Shown in pieces: positions 1 through 8,032 of a stretch of DNA of 64,000 bases; the stretch's first letter is position 1; each line of letters starts with the position of its first letter. Origin of the DNA: Burkholderiales bacterium (lineage in GTDB: Bacteria > Pseudomonadota > Gammaproteobacteria > Burkholderiales > Burkholderiaceae_C); assembly GCA_021414305.1 (NCBI GenBank), contig JAIOOS010000012.1, positions 170,696 through 234,695 of the forward strand. Direction: 5' to 3'. Below the pieces are notes generated by a model that searched no databases, had not been told where the DNA came from, and was given only the letters and a program-made list of their open reading frames with translations. The position numbers and the translations under genes are program-made.

Positions 1-110
1 TCGCTCAGGGCCGAGCGGTACTCGAGGAGCTCGAGCTCGGGCGCGAGCGCGGAGATTGCCGCGACGTACGGCGCCGCCGGCATCGGCTGCGTCATGAGCA
101 GCACCTTCAT
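1..110 (-). CDS. Partial gene, possible D-2-hydroxyacid dehydrogenase N-terminus
   Basis: Only the first 36 codons lie in the window; the rest runs off the left edge. The peptide begins MKVLLMTQPMPAAPYVAAIS and continues with an acidic ELELLEY stretch. A hydrophobic first strand followed by an Ala-rich helix and a second strand is what the N-terminal catalytic half of D-isomer 2-hydroxyacid dehydrogenases looks like, but no cofactor or catalytic motif is visible, so the family is a guess. The ATG overlaps the stop of the upstream Rieske oxygenase gene by four bases (ATGA), so the two are very probably co-transcribed and translationally coupled. Confidence 0.45.
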   Translation of the reverse strand, partial: MKVLLMTQPMPAAPYVAAISALAPELELLEYRSALS

Positions 111-1282
111 GCGGCGAGGAAGTTGCCGCAGTTCGCGAATCGCTGCGTCGCCTCGGCGCCGGGGCCGCGGACGACGCCGCTCGGGTCCTCGCCGCGCGCC
201 AGCGCCGCGAGCTGCTCGCGCAGGAAGCGGCGCAGCAAGGCCACGCCGCGGTCGCTGGTGCGCAGGTGCTCGGCCGAATGCGCGGTGATCCTGCCCTGGC
301 TCACCTGCGCCTCGTAGTCGCCCGGAAAGTCGCGGTGCTCGGCCTCGCTCAGCTCCCACCAGAACTTGCCGTTCATCTTCGAGCGCATGCGGCCGAGGTC
401 GCCCGGTTGCCGCACCCGGCCGGCAACGTAGATGCGAAAGTGGCCGTCGTCGATCGGCAGCACCCAGCCGATCGATTCGACCGGGCCGAAGCTGGCCAGG
501 CGCGGGCTCGGCACCACGCGCAGGGTGGGCATCGCCGCTTCGGTGACGCGGTGCAGGCGGCGGCCGTCGTCGAGGTCGCGATAGCTGGTGGCGCGCACGC
601 CGCGCTCGGTCGCATCCCATTGCACCTCGGGCATCTGCGCCATCGCCGGCACGAACTGGTGGCCGGAGAACACGCCATGCAGGATCGGCACGTGCAGGCT
701 GTCGACCACGTTCTCCCAGTGCTGCAGCCAGTTGCAGGGAATGACCGGCGGGCCGCCGCCGCCGATGCTGCTGTCGTCGGCCTCGAGCGATTCGCCCGGG
801 GCGAGCTGCTCGAGCACGTCGATCCGCGGCAGCAGCGGCTTGCGGTCGGGTGGGCCGAGGTAGGCGAAGACGAGGCCGTAGCGCTCCTCCAGCGGATACC
901 AGGGCTGGCGCACGTTGCCACGGAGCTTCCCGCCCTCGGGCTCGCACGGCTGGTCGAGGCAGCGGCCGTCGACCGAGAACATCCAGCCGTGGTAGCAGCA
1001 GCGGATGCCCTCGGCCTCGACGCGGCCGTAGTGGAGCGAGGCGCCGCGATGGGCGCAGCGGGGATGGACCAGGCCGGGCCGGCCCTGGCCGTCGCGGAAC
1101 AGGATCAGGTCCTCGCCGAGCACCCGCACCGGCTTGGGCGTGGCGCCGGCATCGGCGGCGAGGCCGACCGGATGCCAGTAGCGGCGCAGCAGCTCGCCCA
1201 TCGGCGCGCCGGCGCCGACCTCGGTCAGCTCCTTGTCGTGGCTGGCCAGCGCCAGGCCGTACGCCGTGCCTTCGTCGAGCAT
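107..1282 (-). CDS. Rieske non-heme iron oxygenase, large subunit
   Basis: A 391-residue oxygenase of the aromatic ring-hydroxylating / O-demethylase type. The Rieske [2Fe-2S] site is CAH at residues 76-78 and CCYH at 95-98 (C-x-H...C-x2-H). The catalytic iron site shows the family pattern D-x2-H-x4-H in ENVVDSLHVPILHG at about 191-203. Length fits single-component alpha subunits that use a separate reductase. The start at MLDEGTAYG is chosen because it is the first ATG after the upstream stop (12 bases away); the 765-residue track ORF simply reads back through the TctC gene. It sits between a Bug binding protein and a putative dehydrogenase, which suggests uptake and catabolism of an aromatic or ether substrate; the substrate is unknown. 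The ferredoxin reductase at 3343 is a possible electron donor. Confidence 0.9.
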   Translation of the reverse strand: MLDEGTAYGLALASHDKELTEVGAGAPMGELLRRYWHPVGLAADAGATPKPVRVLGEDLILFRDGQGRPGLVHPRCAHRGASLHYGRVEAEGIRCCYHGWMFSVDGRCLDQPCEPEGGKLRGNVRQPWYPLEERYGLVFAYLGPPDRKPLLPRIDVLEQLAPGESLEADDSSIGGGGPPVIPCNWLQHWENVVDSLHVPILHGVFSGHQFVPAMAQMPEVQWDATERGVRATSYRDLDDGRRLHRVTEAAMPTLRVVPSPRLASFGPVESIGWVLPIDDGHFRIYVAGRVRQPGDLGRMRSKMNGKFWWELSEAEHRDFPGDYEAQVSQGRITAHSAEHLRTSDRGVALLRRFLREQLAALARGEDPSGVVRGPGAEATQRFANCGNFLAA

Positions 1283-1293
1283 GGCCTTGACGG

Positions 1294-2313
1294 CTACTCC
1301 GGCTTCGCGCCCGAGGCCTTGATGAAGTCGATCCACTTCGGCGCGTCGCGGGCGAACGACGCGGCGAACTCCTCGGGCGAGTTGCCGAGCGGCGTCTGTC
1401 CCTGCTCGATCAGCTTGGGCAGCACATCGGGCAAGCGGATCACCGCCGCGATCTCCTTCTGCAGGCGGTCGACGATGGCCTTGGGCGTGCCCGCGGGCGC
1501 GTAGGCGGCGACCCAGATCGGCAGCTCGAAGCCCTTGTAGCCCTGCTCGGCGAAGGTGGGCACGTCGGGCATGGCCGACGAGCGCCCCGGCCCGGTCATG
1601 CCGATCGCCTTGAGCTTGCCGGACTGCACCTGCGGCTTGGCGCCGACCGGGCTGGCGAAGGTCACGTCGAGGCTGCCGCCGATCACGTCGGTGATCGCCG
1701 GCTGCTCGCCCTTGTAGGGCACGTGGGTGAGGCTCACGCCGTGGTCGCGGGCCAGGATCTCGCCGTACACGTTGGCCGAGGAGCCGATGCCCCACGAGCC
1801 GTAGGAGATCGGCCGGTTCTGCTGCTTCGCCCAGGCGATGAAGCCCTTGAGGTCGCTGTAGCCGGCGGTGCCCGGCGCGGTGAGGAGCACGCTGCCGAGC
1901 GAGACCTGGGTGATCGGCGCGAAGTCCTTGACCGGATCGAACGGCAGCTTCCTGAACAGCACCGTGTTGTTCACGTGCGTCGACATCGTCGTGATCATGA
2001 AGGTGTAGCCGTCGGGCGCCGCCTTGGCGACGACGTCGGCGCCGACGATCGTGTTCGCGCCCGGCACCGCGTCGACGATCACCTGCTGGCCGAGGCGCTG
2101 GCCGAGCTTTTCGGCGATAACGCGGTTGAGCACGTCGATCGCGCCGCCGGGGTTGAAGGGCGAGACCAGGCGGATCGCCTTGGTCGGCCAGGCGGCGGCC
2201 GGAGCGGACGCCTGGGCCAGGGCCCCGCCGGCGAAAGGGGCGAGGATCGAGGCGGCCAGCGCCGCGGCCAAGGTCGCGCGGGTCCCTCCGGACCGGCGCA
2301 CTGCGGAACCCAT
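1294..2313 (-). CDS. Bug/TctC family periplasmic substrate-binding protein
   Basis: A 339-residue periplasmic binding protein of the tripartite tricarboxylate receptor family. A signal peptide with an Arg-rich n-region and Ala/Leu core ends near GGALAQA. Family hallmarks are the first strand and loop IRLVSPFNPGGAIDVLNR, the VGADVVAKAAPDGYTF segment, and SSAMPDVPTFAEQG near residue 245. The start is set by AGGAG six bases before MGSAVRRS; the ATG two codons upstream lies directly against the Shine-Dalgarno. No TctA or TctB permease gene is in the window, the usual state for the many orphan Bug genes of Burkholderiales. The Rieske oxygenase follows 11 bases downstream, so its ligand is plausibly that enzyme's substrate. 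Confidence 0.9.
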   Translation of the reverse strand: MGSAVRRSGGTRATLAAALAASILAPFAGGALAQASAPAAAWPTKAIRLVSPFNPGGAIDVLNRVIAEKLGQRLGQQVIVDAVPGANTIVGADVVAKAAPDGYTFMITTMSTHVNNTVLFRKLPFDPVKDFAPITQVSLGSVLLTAPGTAGYSDLKGFIAWAKQQNRPISYGSWGIGSSANVYGEILARDHGVSLTHVPYKGEQPAITDVIGGSLDVTFASPVGAKPQVQSGKLKAIGMTGPGRSSAMPDVPTFAEQGYKGFELPIWVAAYAPAGTPKAIVDRLQKEIAAVIRLPDVLPKLIEQGQTPLGNSPEEFAASFARDAPKWIDFIKASGAKPE

Positions 2314-2372
2314 GAGCATCTCCTGCCAATCTTGTTCGTTGTCGGCCCATTGTTCGGGCCGCGCGGCCGATC

Positions 2373-3281
2373 TCAATCGGGGGAAGCGCGCAAGCCCTCG
2401 ACAACCGTCGGATGGCGCAGGACCAGGCGCAGCTCCTCCTTGAGGCGGCGGTTGACGAGCCGGCGCGACTCGCCGAGAAAGCTCATCTGCAGCGGCGACA
2501 GCGACGCTTCGGCCTCCGCGCGGGAGATCCGCGGCGGCCGCGCCAGGCCGTGCAGGTTGGCGACGAGGTCGAAGTAGTCGCCCATGCGCAGCTCGGTGTC
2601 GTCGCTGGCGTTGACCGCCCGCTGCGGCCGGCCGCGGCAAAGCGCGGCGGCGCAGGCCCGCGCCAGGTCGTCGGCATGGATGTGGTTGGTGTAGACGTCG
2701 TCGGCCGCTGCGAGCACCGGCGTGCCGCGCGCCAGCCGCTCGCGCGGGTCGCCGCCGGCACGATCGAGCGCATAGATGCCGGGGATGCGCAGGGCCGTCA
2801 CGGCGACGCCGGCGCTGCGGCCGAAGATGCGCAGGCGCGCCTCGGCGTCCACGCGCCGGCGGGCGCGGTCGGTCGCCGGCGCGAGCGGCCGGGTCTCCTC
2901 GACCTTCGCCCCGCGGCAGTCGCCGTAGACGCCGCTGGTCGAGCCGTAGACCACGCGCTGCAGGCGCGGCGACCGTGCCAGGGCGTGGATCAGCCGGGCG
3001 GTGCGCCGGTCGTCCAGGCCCGAGGAAGCCGGCGGCGCCAGGTGCAGAACCGCGTCGGCCAGGCCGGCGAGGCGCGCAAGAGTCTCCGGGCGGTCGAGAT
3101 CGCCGGCCAGCGGCACCACGCCGGCGGCGCGCAGGGTGGCATGGCGCGTCGCGCTCGAGGTCAGGGCGAGCAGGCGCCAGCGGCCGCGCAGCAGCGCCGC
3201 GACGCGCAGCCCGACGTCGCCGCAGCCCACGATCAGGAGCACGGGCCGGCGGAAGCGGGAGGGGCGGTCGGTCGGGTTCAT
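2373..3281 (-). CDS. NAD-dependent epimerase/dehydratase (extended SDR, YeeZ-like)
   Basis: A protein of about 302 residues with an N-terminal Rossmann fold. The dinucleotide loop is GCGDVG in LLIVGCGDVGLRVAALL, and YGSTSGVYGD matches the SDR active-site strand. HIHADDLARA resembles the segment seen in NAD-dependent epimerases. The length and the GxGxxG-type loop fit the poorly characterised YeeZ-like subgroup rather than a sugar epimerase with a clear YxxxK. I start it at ATG 3281; the track starts at a TTG at 3293 that has a close GAGG ahead of it, so four more residues are possible. It is divergent from the reductase at 3343, and the 61 bases between them must hold both promoters. Confidence 0.8.
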   Translation of the reverse strand: MNPTDRPSRFRRPVLLIVGCGDVGLRVAALLRGRWRLLALTSSATRHATLRAAGVVPLAGDLDRPETLARLAGLADAVLHLAPPASSGLDDRRTARLIHALARSPRLQRVVYGSTSGVYGDCRGAKVEETRPLAPATDRARRRVDAEARLRIFGRSAGVAVTALRIPGIYALDRAGGDPRERLARGTPVLAAADDVYTNHIHADDLARACAAALCRGRPQRAVNASDDTELRMGDYFDLVANLHGLARPPRISRAEAEASLSPLQMSFLGESRRLVNRRLKEELRLVLRHPTVVEGLRASPD

Positions 3282-3342
3282 CGATGCAGGCAAAATCCTC
3301 GATTCAGTCTAGGCGACGCCCGCTCCCCGCGAATTCCCTCCC

Positions 3343-4386
3343 ATGTCCTTCACCGTCACCGTCCAGCCCAGCGGGCGCAGCTTCGACGTCGAGCGCGACG
3401 AACCCATTCTCCAGGCCGCCATCCGCCAGGGCGTGGGCCTGCCCTACGGCTGCAAGGACGGCGCCTGCGGCTCGTGCAAGTGCCGCATGCTCGAAGGCCG
3501 CGTCATCCACGGCGCGCACCAGCAGAAGGCGCTCAGCCTCGAGGAAGAAGCCGCGGGGCTGATCCTCACCTGCCAGGCCGCGCCGCAGACCGACATCGTC
3601 CTCGAGGCGCGAACCGTGCCCGGCGCGGGCGAGTTTCCGGTGCGAAAGCTGCCGAGCCGGGTGCTCTCGATCGTGAAGCCCGCTCCCGACGTGGCGATCC
3701 TCACGCTGCAGCTTCCGGCCAACGACCCGCTGCAGTACCGGGCCGGCCAGTTCGTCGAGTTCATCCTGCGCGACGGCTCCCGGCGCAGCTATTCGATGGC
3801 CAACGCGCCGCACAACCAGGGCGAGAGGCCGCAGATCGAGCTGCACCTGCGGCATCTGCCCGGCGGCAGGTTCACCGATCACGTGTTCGGCGCGATGAAG
3901 GAGAAGGAAATCCTGCGCGTCGAAGGGCCGTTCGGCAGCTTCTTCCTGCGCGAGGATTCCGAGAAGGACATGGTGCTGCTCGCCTCGGGCACCGGCTTCG
4001 CGCCGATCAAGGCGATCATCGAGCACATGATCGAAAAGGGCAGCCAGAGAAAGGCGGTCCTCTACTGGGGCTGCCGCTCGAAGGGCGACCTCTACATGCA
4101 CGAGTGGGCCGAACAGGCGACCGCCCGGCTCGCGCACCTGCGCTACGTGCCGGTGCTGTCGGAGCCCAAGCCCGAGGACGGCTGGACCGGACGCACCGGC
4201 CTGGTCCACCAGGCGGTGATGCACGACCTGCCCAACCTGATGGAGCATCAGGTCTATGCCTGCGGCGCGCCGATCATGGTCGAATCGGCGCAGCGCGACT
4301 TCGTCGCCCGCTGCGGCTTGCCCGACGACGAGTTCTACGCCGATTCGTTCACCTCCGAAGCCGACAAGCACGGCCCGCTCGCATGA
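3343..4386 (+). CDS. CDP-6-deoxy-glucoseen reductase-like ferredoxin/FAD/NAD reductase
   Basis: A 347-residue three-domain electron-transfer flavoprotein. The N-terminal plant-type [2Fe-2S] ferredoxin domain has cysteines 37, 42, 45 and 77 (YGCKDGACGSCKC...LTCQA). An FAD-binding barrel follows with RRSYSMAN at about 147-154, then an NAD-binding domain with LLASGTGFAPIKAI near 212. This order matches AscD-type CDP-6-deoxy-delta-3,4-glucoseen reductases, whose relatives in Burkholderiales are mostly general oxygenase or ubiquinone-pathway reductases. No sugar-dehydratase partner is present here, so a role as reductase for the nearby Rieske oxygenase is at least as likely. Its stop overlaps the next ATG by four bases. 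Confidence 0.88.
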   Translation: MSFTVTVQPSGRSFDVERDEPILQAAIRQGVGLPYGCKDGACGSCKCRMLEGRVIHGAHQQKALSLEEEAAGLILTCQAAPQTDIVLEARTVPGAGEFPVRKLPSRVLSIVKPAPDVAILTLQLPANDPLQYRAGQFVEFILRDGSRRSYSMANAPHNQGERPQIELHLRHLPGGRFTDHVFGAMKEKEILRVEGPFGSFFLREDSEKDMVLLASGTGFAPIKAIIEHMIEKGSQRKAVLYWGCRSKGDLYMHEWAEQATARLAHLRYVPVLSEPKPEDGWTGRTGLVHQAVMHDLPNLMEHQVYACGAPIMVESAQRDFVARCGLPDDEFYADSFTSEADKHGPLA

Positions 4387-5387
4387 ACCCCAGGATGAAA
4401 CGCCGCCACGCCCTCGCCATGCTGGCCGCCGGCGCCGCCGCCTGCGCCCTGCCCTTCGCGGCGCGGGCGCAGGCCGCGCGGACGCTGCGCTTCATCGTGC
4501 CTTACCCGCCGGGCGGTCCGCTCGACATCGTCGCCCGCTCGCTGGCCGAGCGGGTGAAGGAGAGCCTGGGCGTGGTGATCGTCGAGAACCGGCCGGGAGC
4601 CGGCGGCAACCTCGGCGCCGACGCCGTTGCCAAGGCGCCGCCCGACGGCAACACGATCGTCATGGGCGCGGTGGCCACGCACGCGATCAACCCCTGGCTG
4701 TATGCGAAGCTGCCCTACGACCCGATCAAGGACTTCACGCCCATCACCGGCGTGGCCCGGGTGCCCAACGTGCTGGTGATGAGCCCGGAGGCCGCGAGCC
4801 GGCTGGGCATCGCCGGCGTCGCCGACCTGGTGGCCTACGCCAAGAGAAACCCCGGCAAGCTCAACTACGGCTCGGGCGGCAACGGCAGCGCCGGCCACCT
4901 TGCCGGCGAGATGTTCAAGGCGCAGGCCGGCGTGTTCATGGTCCACATTCCCTACGCCGGCGGCAGTCCGGCGCAGCTCGCGCTGCTCGGCGGCCAGGTC
5001 GACCTGAACTTCGACAATCTCGCCGCCGCTTCGGCCAACATCAAGGCCGGCAAGCTGAAGGCGCTGGCCGTCACCACCGCCGCGCGCTCGAGCGCGATGC
5101 CCGACGTGCCGACCATCGCCGAGGCGGGCAAGGCGCTCGGCCTGGCCAGCTTCGACATCGACACCTGGTTCGGCATCTTCGCCCCGGCGAACCTGCCGGC
5201 CGAGGCGACCGCCCGGCTGAACAAGGCGTTCGTCGAGGCGATCGGATCGGTCGAGCTGAAGGCGCGCTTGGCGAGCCTGTTCGCCGAGTCGATGGCGAGC
5301 TCGCCGGACCGCTTCGCCGCTTTCGTGAAGAGCGAGCTGGGCAAATACGAGAAGGTCGTCAAGGCCTCCGGTGCGCGGATCGAATAG
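4383..5387 (+). CDS. Bug/TctC family periplasmic substrate-binding protein
   Basis: A 334-residue Bug protein. It has a basic n-region (MKRRHALAM), a long Ala-rich core and a cleavage site near ARAQA, then the family motifs IVPYPPGGPLDIVAR, VENRPGAGGNLGAD and SSAMPDVPTIAEAG. The ATG overlaps the reductase stop as ATGA; a second ATG four codons in (MKRRH) is also possible and gives a more standard signal peptide. No permease genes accompany it. It ends 13 bases before the ACP that opens the polyene-like operon, so it could share a transcript with that operon, although its function (solute capture) is unrelated. Confidence 0.9.
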   Translation: MNPRMKRRHALAMLAAGAAACALPFAARAQAARTLRFIVPYPPGGPLDIVARSLAERVKESLGVVIVENRPGAGGNLGADAVAKAPPDGNTIVMGAVATHAINPWLYAKLPYDPIKDFTPITGVARVPNVLVMSPEAASRLGIAGVADLVAYAKRNPGKLNYGSGGNGSAGHLAGEMFKAQAGVFMVHIPYAGGSPAQLALLGGQVDLNFDNLAAASANIKAGKLKALAVTTAARSSAMPDVPTIAEAGKALGLASFDIDTWFGIFAPANLPAEATARLNKAFVEAIGSVELKARLASLFAESMASSPDRFAAFVKSELGKYEKVVKASGARIE

Positions 5388-5400
5388 GACAATCTCACTC

Positions 5401-5673
5401 ATGGCTTTCGTTCAAACCGACCTGCAGCGCGAAGTCGCGGCCCTTCTGGTCGAGGCGCTCAACCTCGACCTCGCCGCGGAAGCGATCGACCCCGAGGCGC
5501 CGCTCTACGGCGAAGGCCTGGGCCTCGACTCGATCGACATCCTCGAGGTCGCGCTCGTCGTTTCCCAGCGCTACGGCTTCCAGCTCCGCTCCGACGACGA
5601 AGACAACGTGCGCATCTTCCGCTCGCTGGCGAGTCTGTCCGAGCACGTCGCCGCCAATCGTCAACCCGCCTAG
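5401..5673 (+). CDS. Acyl carrier protein of polyene-type cluster
   Basis: A 90-residue acyl carrier protein. The phosphopantetheine attachment serine is S44 in GEGLGLDSIDILEVAL, a well-preserved D-S-I/L context. The acidic segment RSDDEDNVRIFRSL after helix II is typical of the ACPs in aryl polyene clusters rather than of fatty-acid AcpP. The start is ATG 5401; the track's earlier start lies inside the preceding Bug gene. It is the first gene of a run in which nearly every junction overlaps or nearly overlaps. In APE pathways such ACPs carry the growing aryl-polyene chain in the cytoplasm. A second ACP that might belong to the pathway lies at 25957. Confidence 0.92.
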   Translation: MAFVQTDLQREVAALLVEALNLDLAAEAIDPEAPLYGEGLGLDSIDILEVALVVSQRYGFQLRSDDEDNVRIFRSLASLSEHVAANRQPA

Positions 5674-5680
5674 GGGCCGC

Positions 5681-6322
5681 ATGCGCGCCCGCACCGTGCT
5701 GGTCGGGTTGGTCGGCGCGGCCTACGTCGCCGGCTGCCATTGGCTGATGACCAGCGCGCCCGACTCGCGCTGGAACGCGGTCGTCGTGATCGGGCCGATG
5801 CTCGGCCTCGTCGCCTTCGTCGCCGCGAGGCGCGGTCCGCGGCTGGTCGCCGGCATCGCCGGGCTCGGCCTGGTCGCGCTTCTGTTCCAGGCCTGGCGCG
5901 GCGGCGGCCTGGCGCCCGCGACGCTCTACCTGGCGCAGCACGTCGCCATCCATGCCGCCCTGGCGGTCATGTTCGCGCTCACCCTGAGGCCCGGCCAGGA
6001 ACCGCTGGTGACGGCGCTGGCGCGCCGCGTCCACGACGGCCTCTCGCCGGGCATGGCGAGCTACTCGCGCAAGGTCACCGTCGCCTGGATCGTCTACTTC
6101 GTGCTGATGGCGGCGACCTCGGTCGCGCTGTTCGCGTTCGCGCCGTTCGACGCCTGGGCGGTGTTCGCCAACCTGGCGACGCCGCTGGCGATGGTGCTGA
6201 TGTTCGTCGGCGAGTACCTGCTGCGCTATCGCCTGCATCCCGAGTTCGAGCGGGCGACGCTGGCCGATGCGATGAACGCCTACTCGCGGCGCCACGCCGC
6301 CCCACTCGACCGCGCGCCATGA
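5681..6322 (+). CDS. COG4648-type inner membrane protein of polyene cluster
   Basis: A 213-residue integral membrane protein with about five hydrophobic segments (for example TVLVGLVGAAYVAG, VVVIGPMLGLVAFVA, VAWIVYFVLMAATSVALFAF and ATPLAMVLMFVGEYLL). Short membrane proteins of this size and position, directly after an ACP and before an AMP-dependent ligase, recur in APE clusters (COG4648); their biochemical role is not established. It begins eight bases after the ACP stop, and its own stop overlaps the next ATG (ATGA). The C-terminal LRYRLHPEFERATLADAM tail is hydrophilic and probably cytoplasmic. Confidence 0.8.
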   Translation: MRARTVLVGLVGAAYVAGCHWLMTSAPDSRWNAVVVIGPMLGLVAFVAARRGPRLVAGIAGLGLVALLFQAWRGGGLAPATLYLAQHVAIHAALAVMFALTLRPGQEPLVTALARRVHDGLSPGMASYSRKVTVAWIVYFVLMAATSVALFAFAPFDAWAVFANLATPLAMVLMFVGEYLLRYRLHPEFERATLADAMNAYSRRHAAPLDRAP

Positions 6323-7680
6323 CGAGCGAAGCCCTGCTCGGCCCCGGCCCGATGGATGCCGCGCTGGCGTACCGCGACGGCGTCGCGATCAGCCGCCGCC
6401 AGTACCTCGCCGACGCGGCCGCGCTCGCCGAGCGGCTGCCGGGCGCGGGCGCGATGCTCAACCTCTCGGTCGACCGCTACCGCTTCGCGGTCGGCCTCGG
6501 CGCCGCGCTGCTGCGCGGCCACACCTGCCTGCTGCCGCCGAACCACACCGCGCACACGGTCGAGCGCCTGCGGGCACGCTTCGCCGGCGTGTACGCGCTG
6601 GTCGAAGCGGGCGCCGACGGCGACGGCCTGCCGAGCGTCGCCCATGGCGCGCCCGCGCAGGCGACGCAGGCCGAGCCAGCGCCTCCGCTCCTCGCCGCCG
6701 ATCTCGTCGCCGCCTACGTGCTCACCTCGGGCTCCACCGGCGACCCGGTGCCGCATGCCAAGCCCTGGGGCCTGCTCGCGAGGAGCGCGCGCGCCGAAGC
6801 CGCGCGTCTCGCCGAGGCGATGGGCCGCGACTCGCTCGCCGGCGTCGCCCTGGTCGCGACCGTGCCGCCGCAGCACATGTACGGCTTCGAATCGAGCGTG
6901 CTGATCGCCCTGCACGGCGGCGCCGCGTTCGATGCCGGGCGGCCGTTCTATCCGGCCGACGTCGTTGCCGCGCTCGCCGCCGCGCCGGCGCCGCGGCTGC
7001 TGGTGACGACACCGTTCCACCTGAAGGCGCTGCTCGAATCGGGCCTGGCGATGCCGCAGGTCGAGCTCGTCCTCTGCGCCACCGCACCGCTCTCGCCGCA
7101 GATGGCGGCGCGCGCCGAGGCGGCCTTTGCCGCACCGCTGGTCGAGATCTACGGCTGCACCGAGGCCGGCCAGGTGGCGACCCGGCGCACCACCGCCGGC
7201 GCCGAATGGCGCACCTTCGACGGCCTGGTGCTGAGCGGCAACGACGAGCACGCGATCGTGAACGGCGGCCACGTGCCCGAGCCGACGCCGCTGGCCGACG
7301 TGCTCGAGGTCCTGGGCCCCGAGCGCTTTCGCCTGCTCGGCCGCTCCAACGACCTGGTGAACATCGCCGGCAAGCGCAGTTCGCTCAGCCATCTCAACTT
7401 CCATCTCAACGCGATCGAGGGCGTGGTCGACGGCGCGTTCTGGGCACCGCCCGAAGGCGCCGGCTCGCCCGGCATCGTTCGCCTGGTGGCCTTCGTCGTC
7501 GCCCCCGGGCTCGGCCGCGAGCAGATCCTCGCCGGCCTGCGCCAGCGGGTCGACGCCGCCTTCCTGCCGCGGCGCATCGTCGCCGTCGATGCCCTGCCGC
7601 GCGAGCCGACCGGAAAGCTGACCACGGCGCGCCTCGCCGACCTCGCCGCCGCGCACGGCCTGCGCTCTGGCTCGCGCTAG
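6319..7680 (+). CDS. AMP-dependent acyl/aryl ligase of polyene cluster
   Basis: A 453-residue adenylate-forming enzyme that should activate the aromatic starter acid, or another acyl group, for loading on the ACP. It carries the P-loop-like motif LTSGSTGDPVPHAKPW, the A5-type motif EIYGCTEAGQVATR, and near the end PREPTGKLT with the lysine expected for adenylation. The P-loop lacks the usual PKG lysine; the SGSTGxPxPHAK form is also what APE ligases show, so this looks like a subgroup trait rather than damage. It overlaps the preceding gene by four bases and is followed after 13 bases by the dehydratase. Confidence 0.88.
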   Translation: MTSEALLGPGPMDAALAYRDGVAISRRQYLADAAALAERLPGAGAMLNLSVDRYRFAVGLGAALLRGHTCLLPPNHTAHTVERLRARFAGVYALVEAGADGDGLPSVAHGAPAQATQAEPAPPLLAADLVAAYVLTSGSTGDPVPHAKPWGLLARSARAEAARLAEAMGRDSLAGVALVATVPPQHMYGFESSVLIALHGGAAFDAGRPFYPADVVAALAAAPAPRLLVTTPFHLKALLESGLAMPQVELVLCATAPLSPQMAARAEAAFAAPLVEIYGCTEAGQVATRRTTAGAEWRTFDGLVLSGNDEHAIVNGGHVPEPTPLADVLEVLGPERFRLLGRSNDLVNIAGKRSSLSHLNFHLNAIEGVVDGAFWAPPEGAGSPGIVRLVAFVVAPGLGREQILAGLRQRVDAAFLPRRIVAVDALPREPTGKLTTARLADLAAAHGLRSGSR

Positions 7681-7693
7681 GACCTGGACGGCG

Positions 7694-8032
7694 ATGGACA
7701 GCCCCCCGCACCGTACGCAACGCGTCGAAATCGCCATCGACCACCCGGCCTTCGCCGGCCACTTTCCCGGCCGGCCGATGCTGCCCGGTGTCGCCCTCGT
7801 CGCCGAGGCGATGGAAGCGGCCGCCGCCGACCCGGCGCTGGCCCGGGCGATCGGCCCGGCGCCGCGCCTTTCGGTGGTGAAGTTCCTGGCGCCGGTGCTG
7901 CCGGGCGCCACGCTCGAGATCGCCTTCCGGCTCGAAGCGCGCGCCGTCTCGTTCAGCATGGGCGAGCAGGGCCGCGTCGCCGCCACCGGCCAGTTCGCGC
8001 GCGTCGACACCGAACGGGACGAGCCGCGGTGA
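7694..8032 (+). CDS. Small FabA/FabZ-like hotdog dehydratase
   Basis: A 112-residue single-hotdog protein with the diagnostic HPAFAGHFPGRPMLPGV segment (His at about 23 in GHFPG), which in FabA/FabZ proteins forms the catalytic histidine loop. APE clusters usually encode two such 3-hydroxyacyl-ACP dehydratases; the second here is at 13611. It would remove water from the beta-hydroxyacyl-ACP so that each extension cycle leaves a conjugated double bond. The start at ATG 7694 is 13 bases after the ligase stop, and its TGA overlaps the following GTG start as GTGA. Confidence 0.85.
   Translation: MDSPPHRTQRVEIAIDHPAFAGHFPGRPMLPGVALVAEAMEAAAADPALARAIGPAPRLSVVKFLAPVLPGATLEIAFRLEARAVSFSMGEQGRVAATGQFARVDTERDEPR

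Noticed and set aside
2412-4382. N-terminal 657 residues of the 991-residue plus-strand ORF
   Set aside because: It is antisense to the SDR gene and out of frame with the reductase. Only the final TctC part is real.
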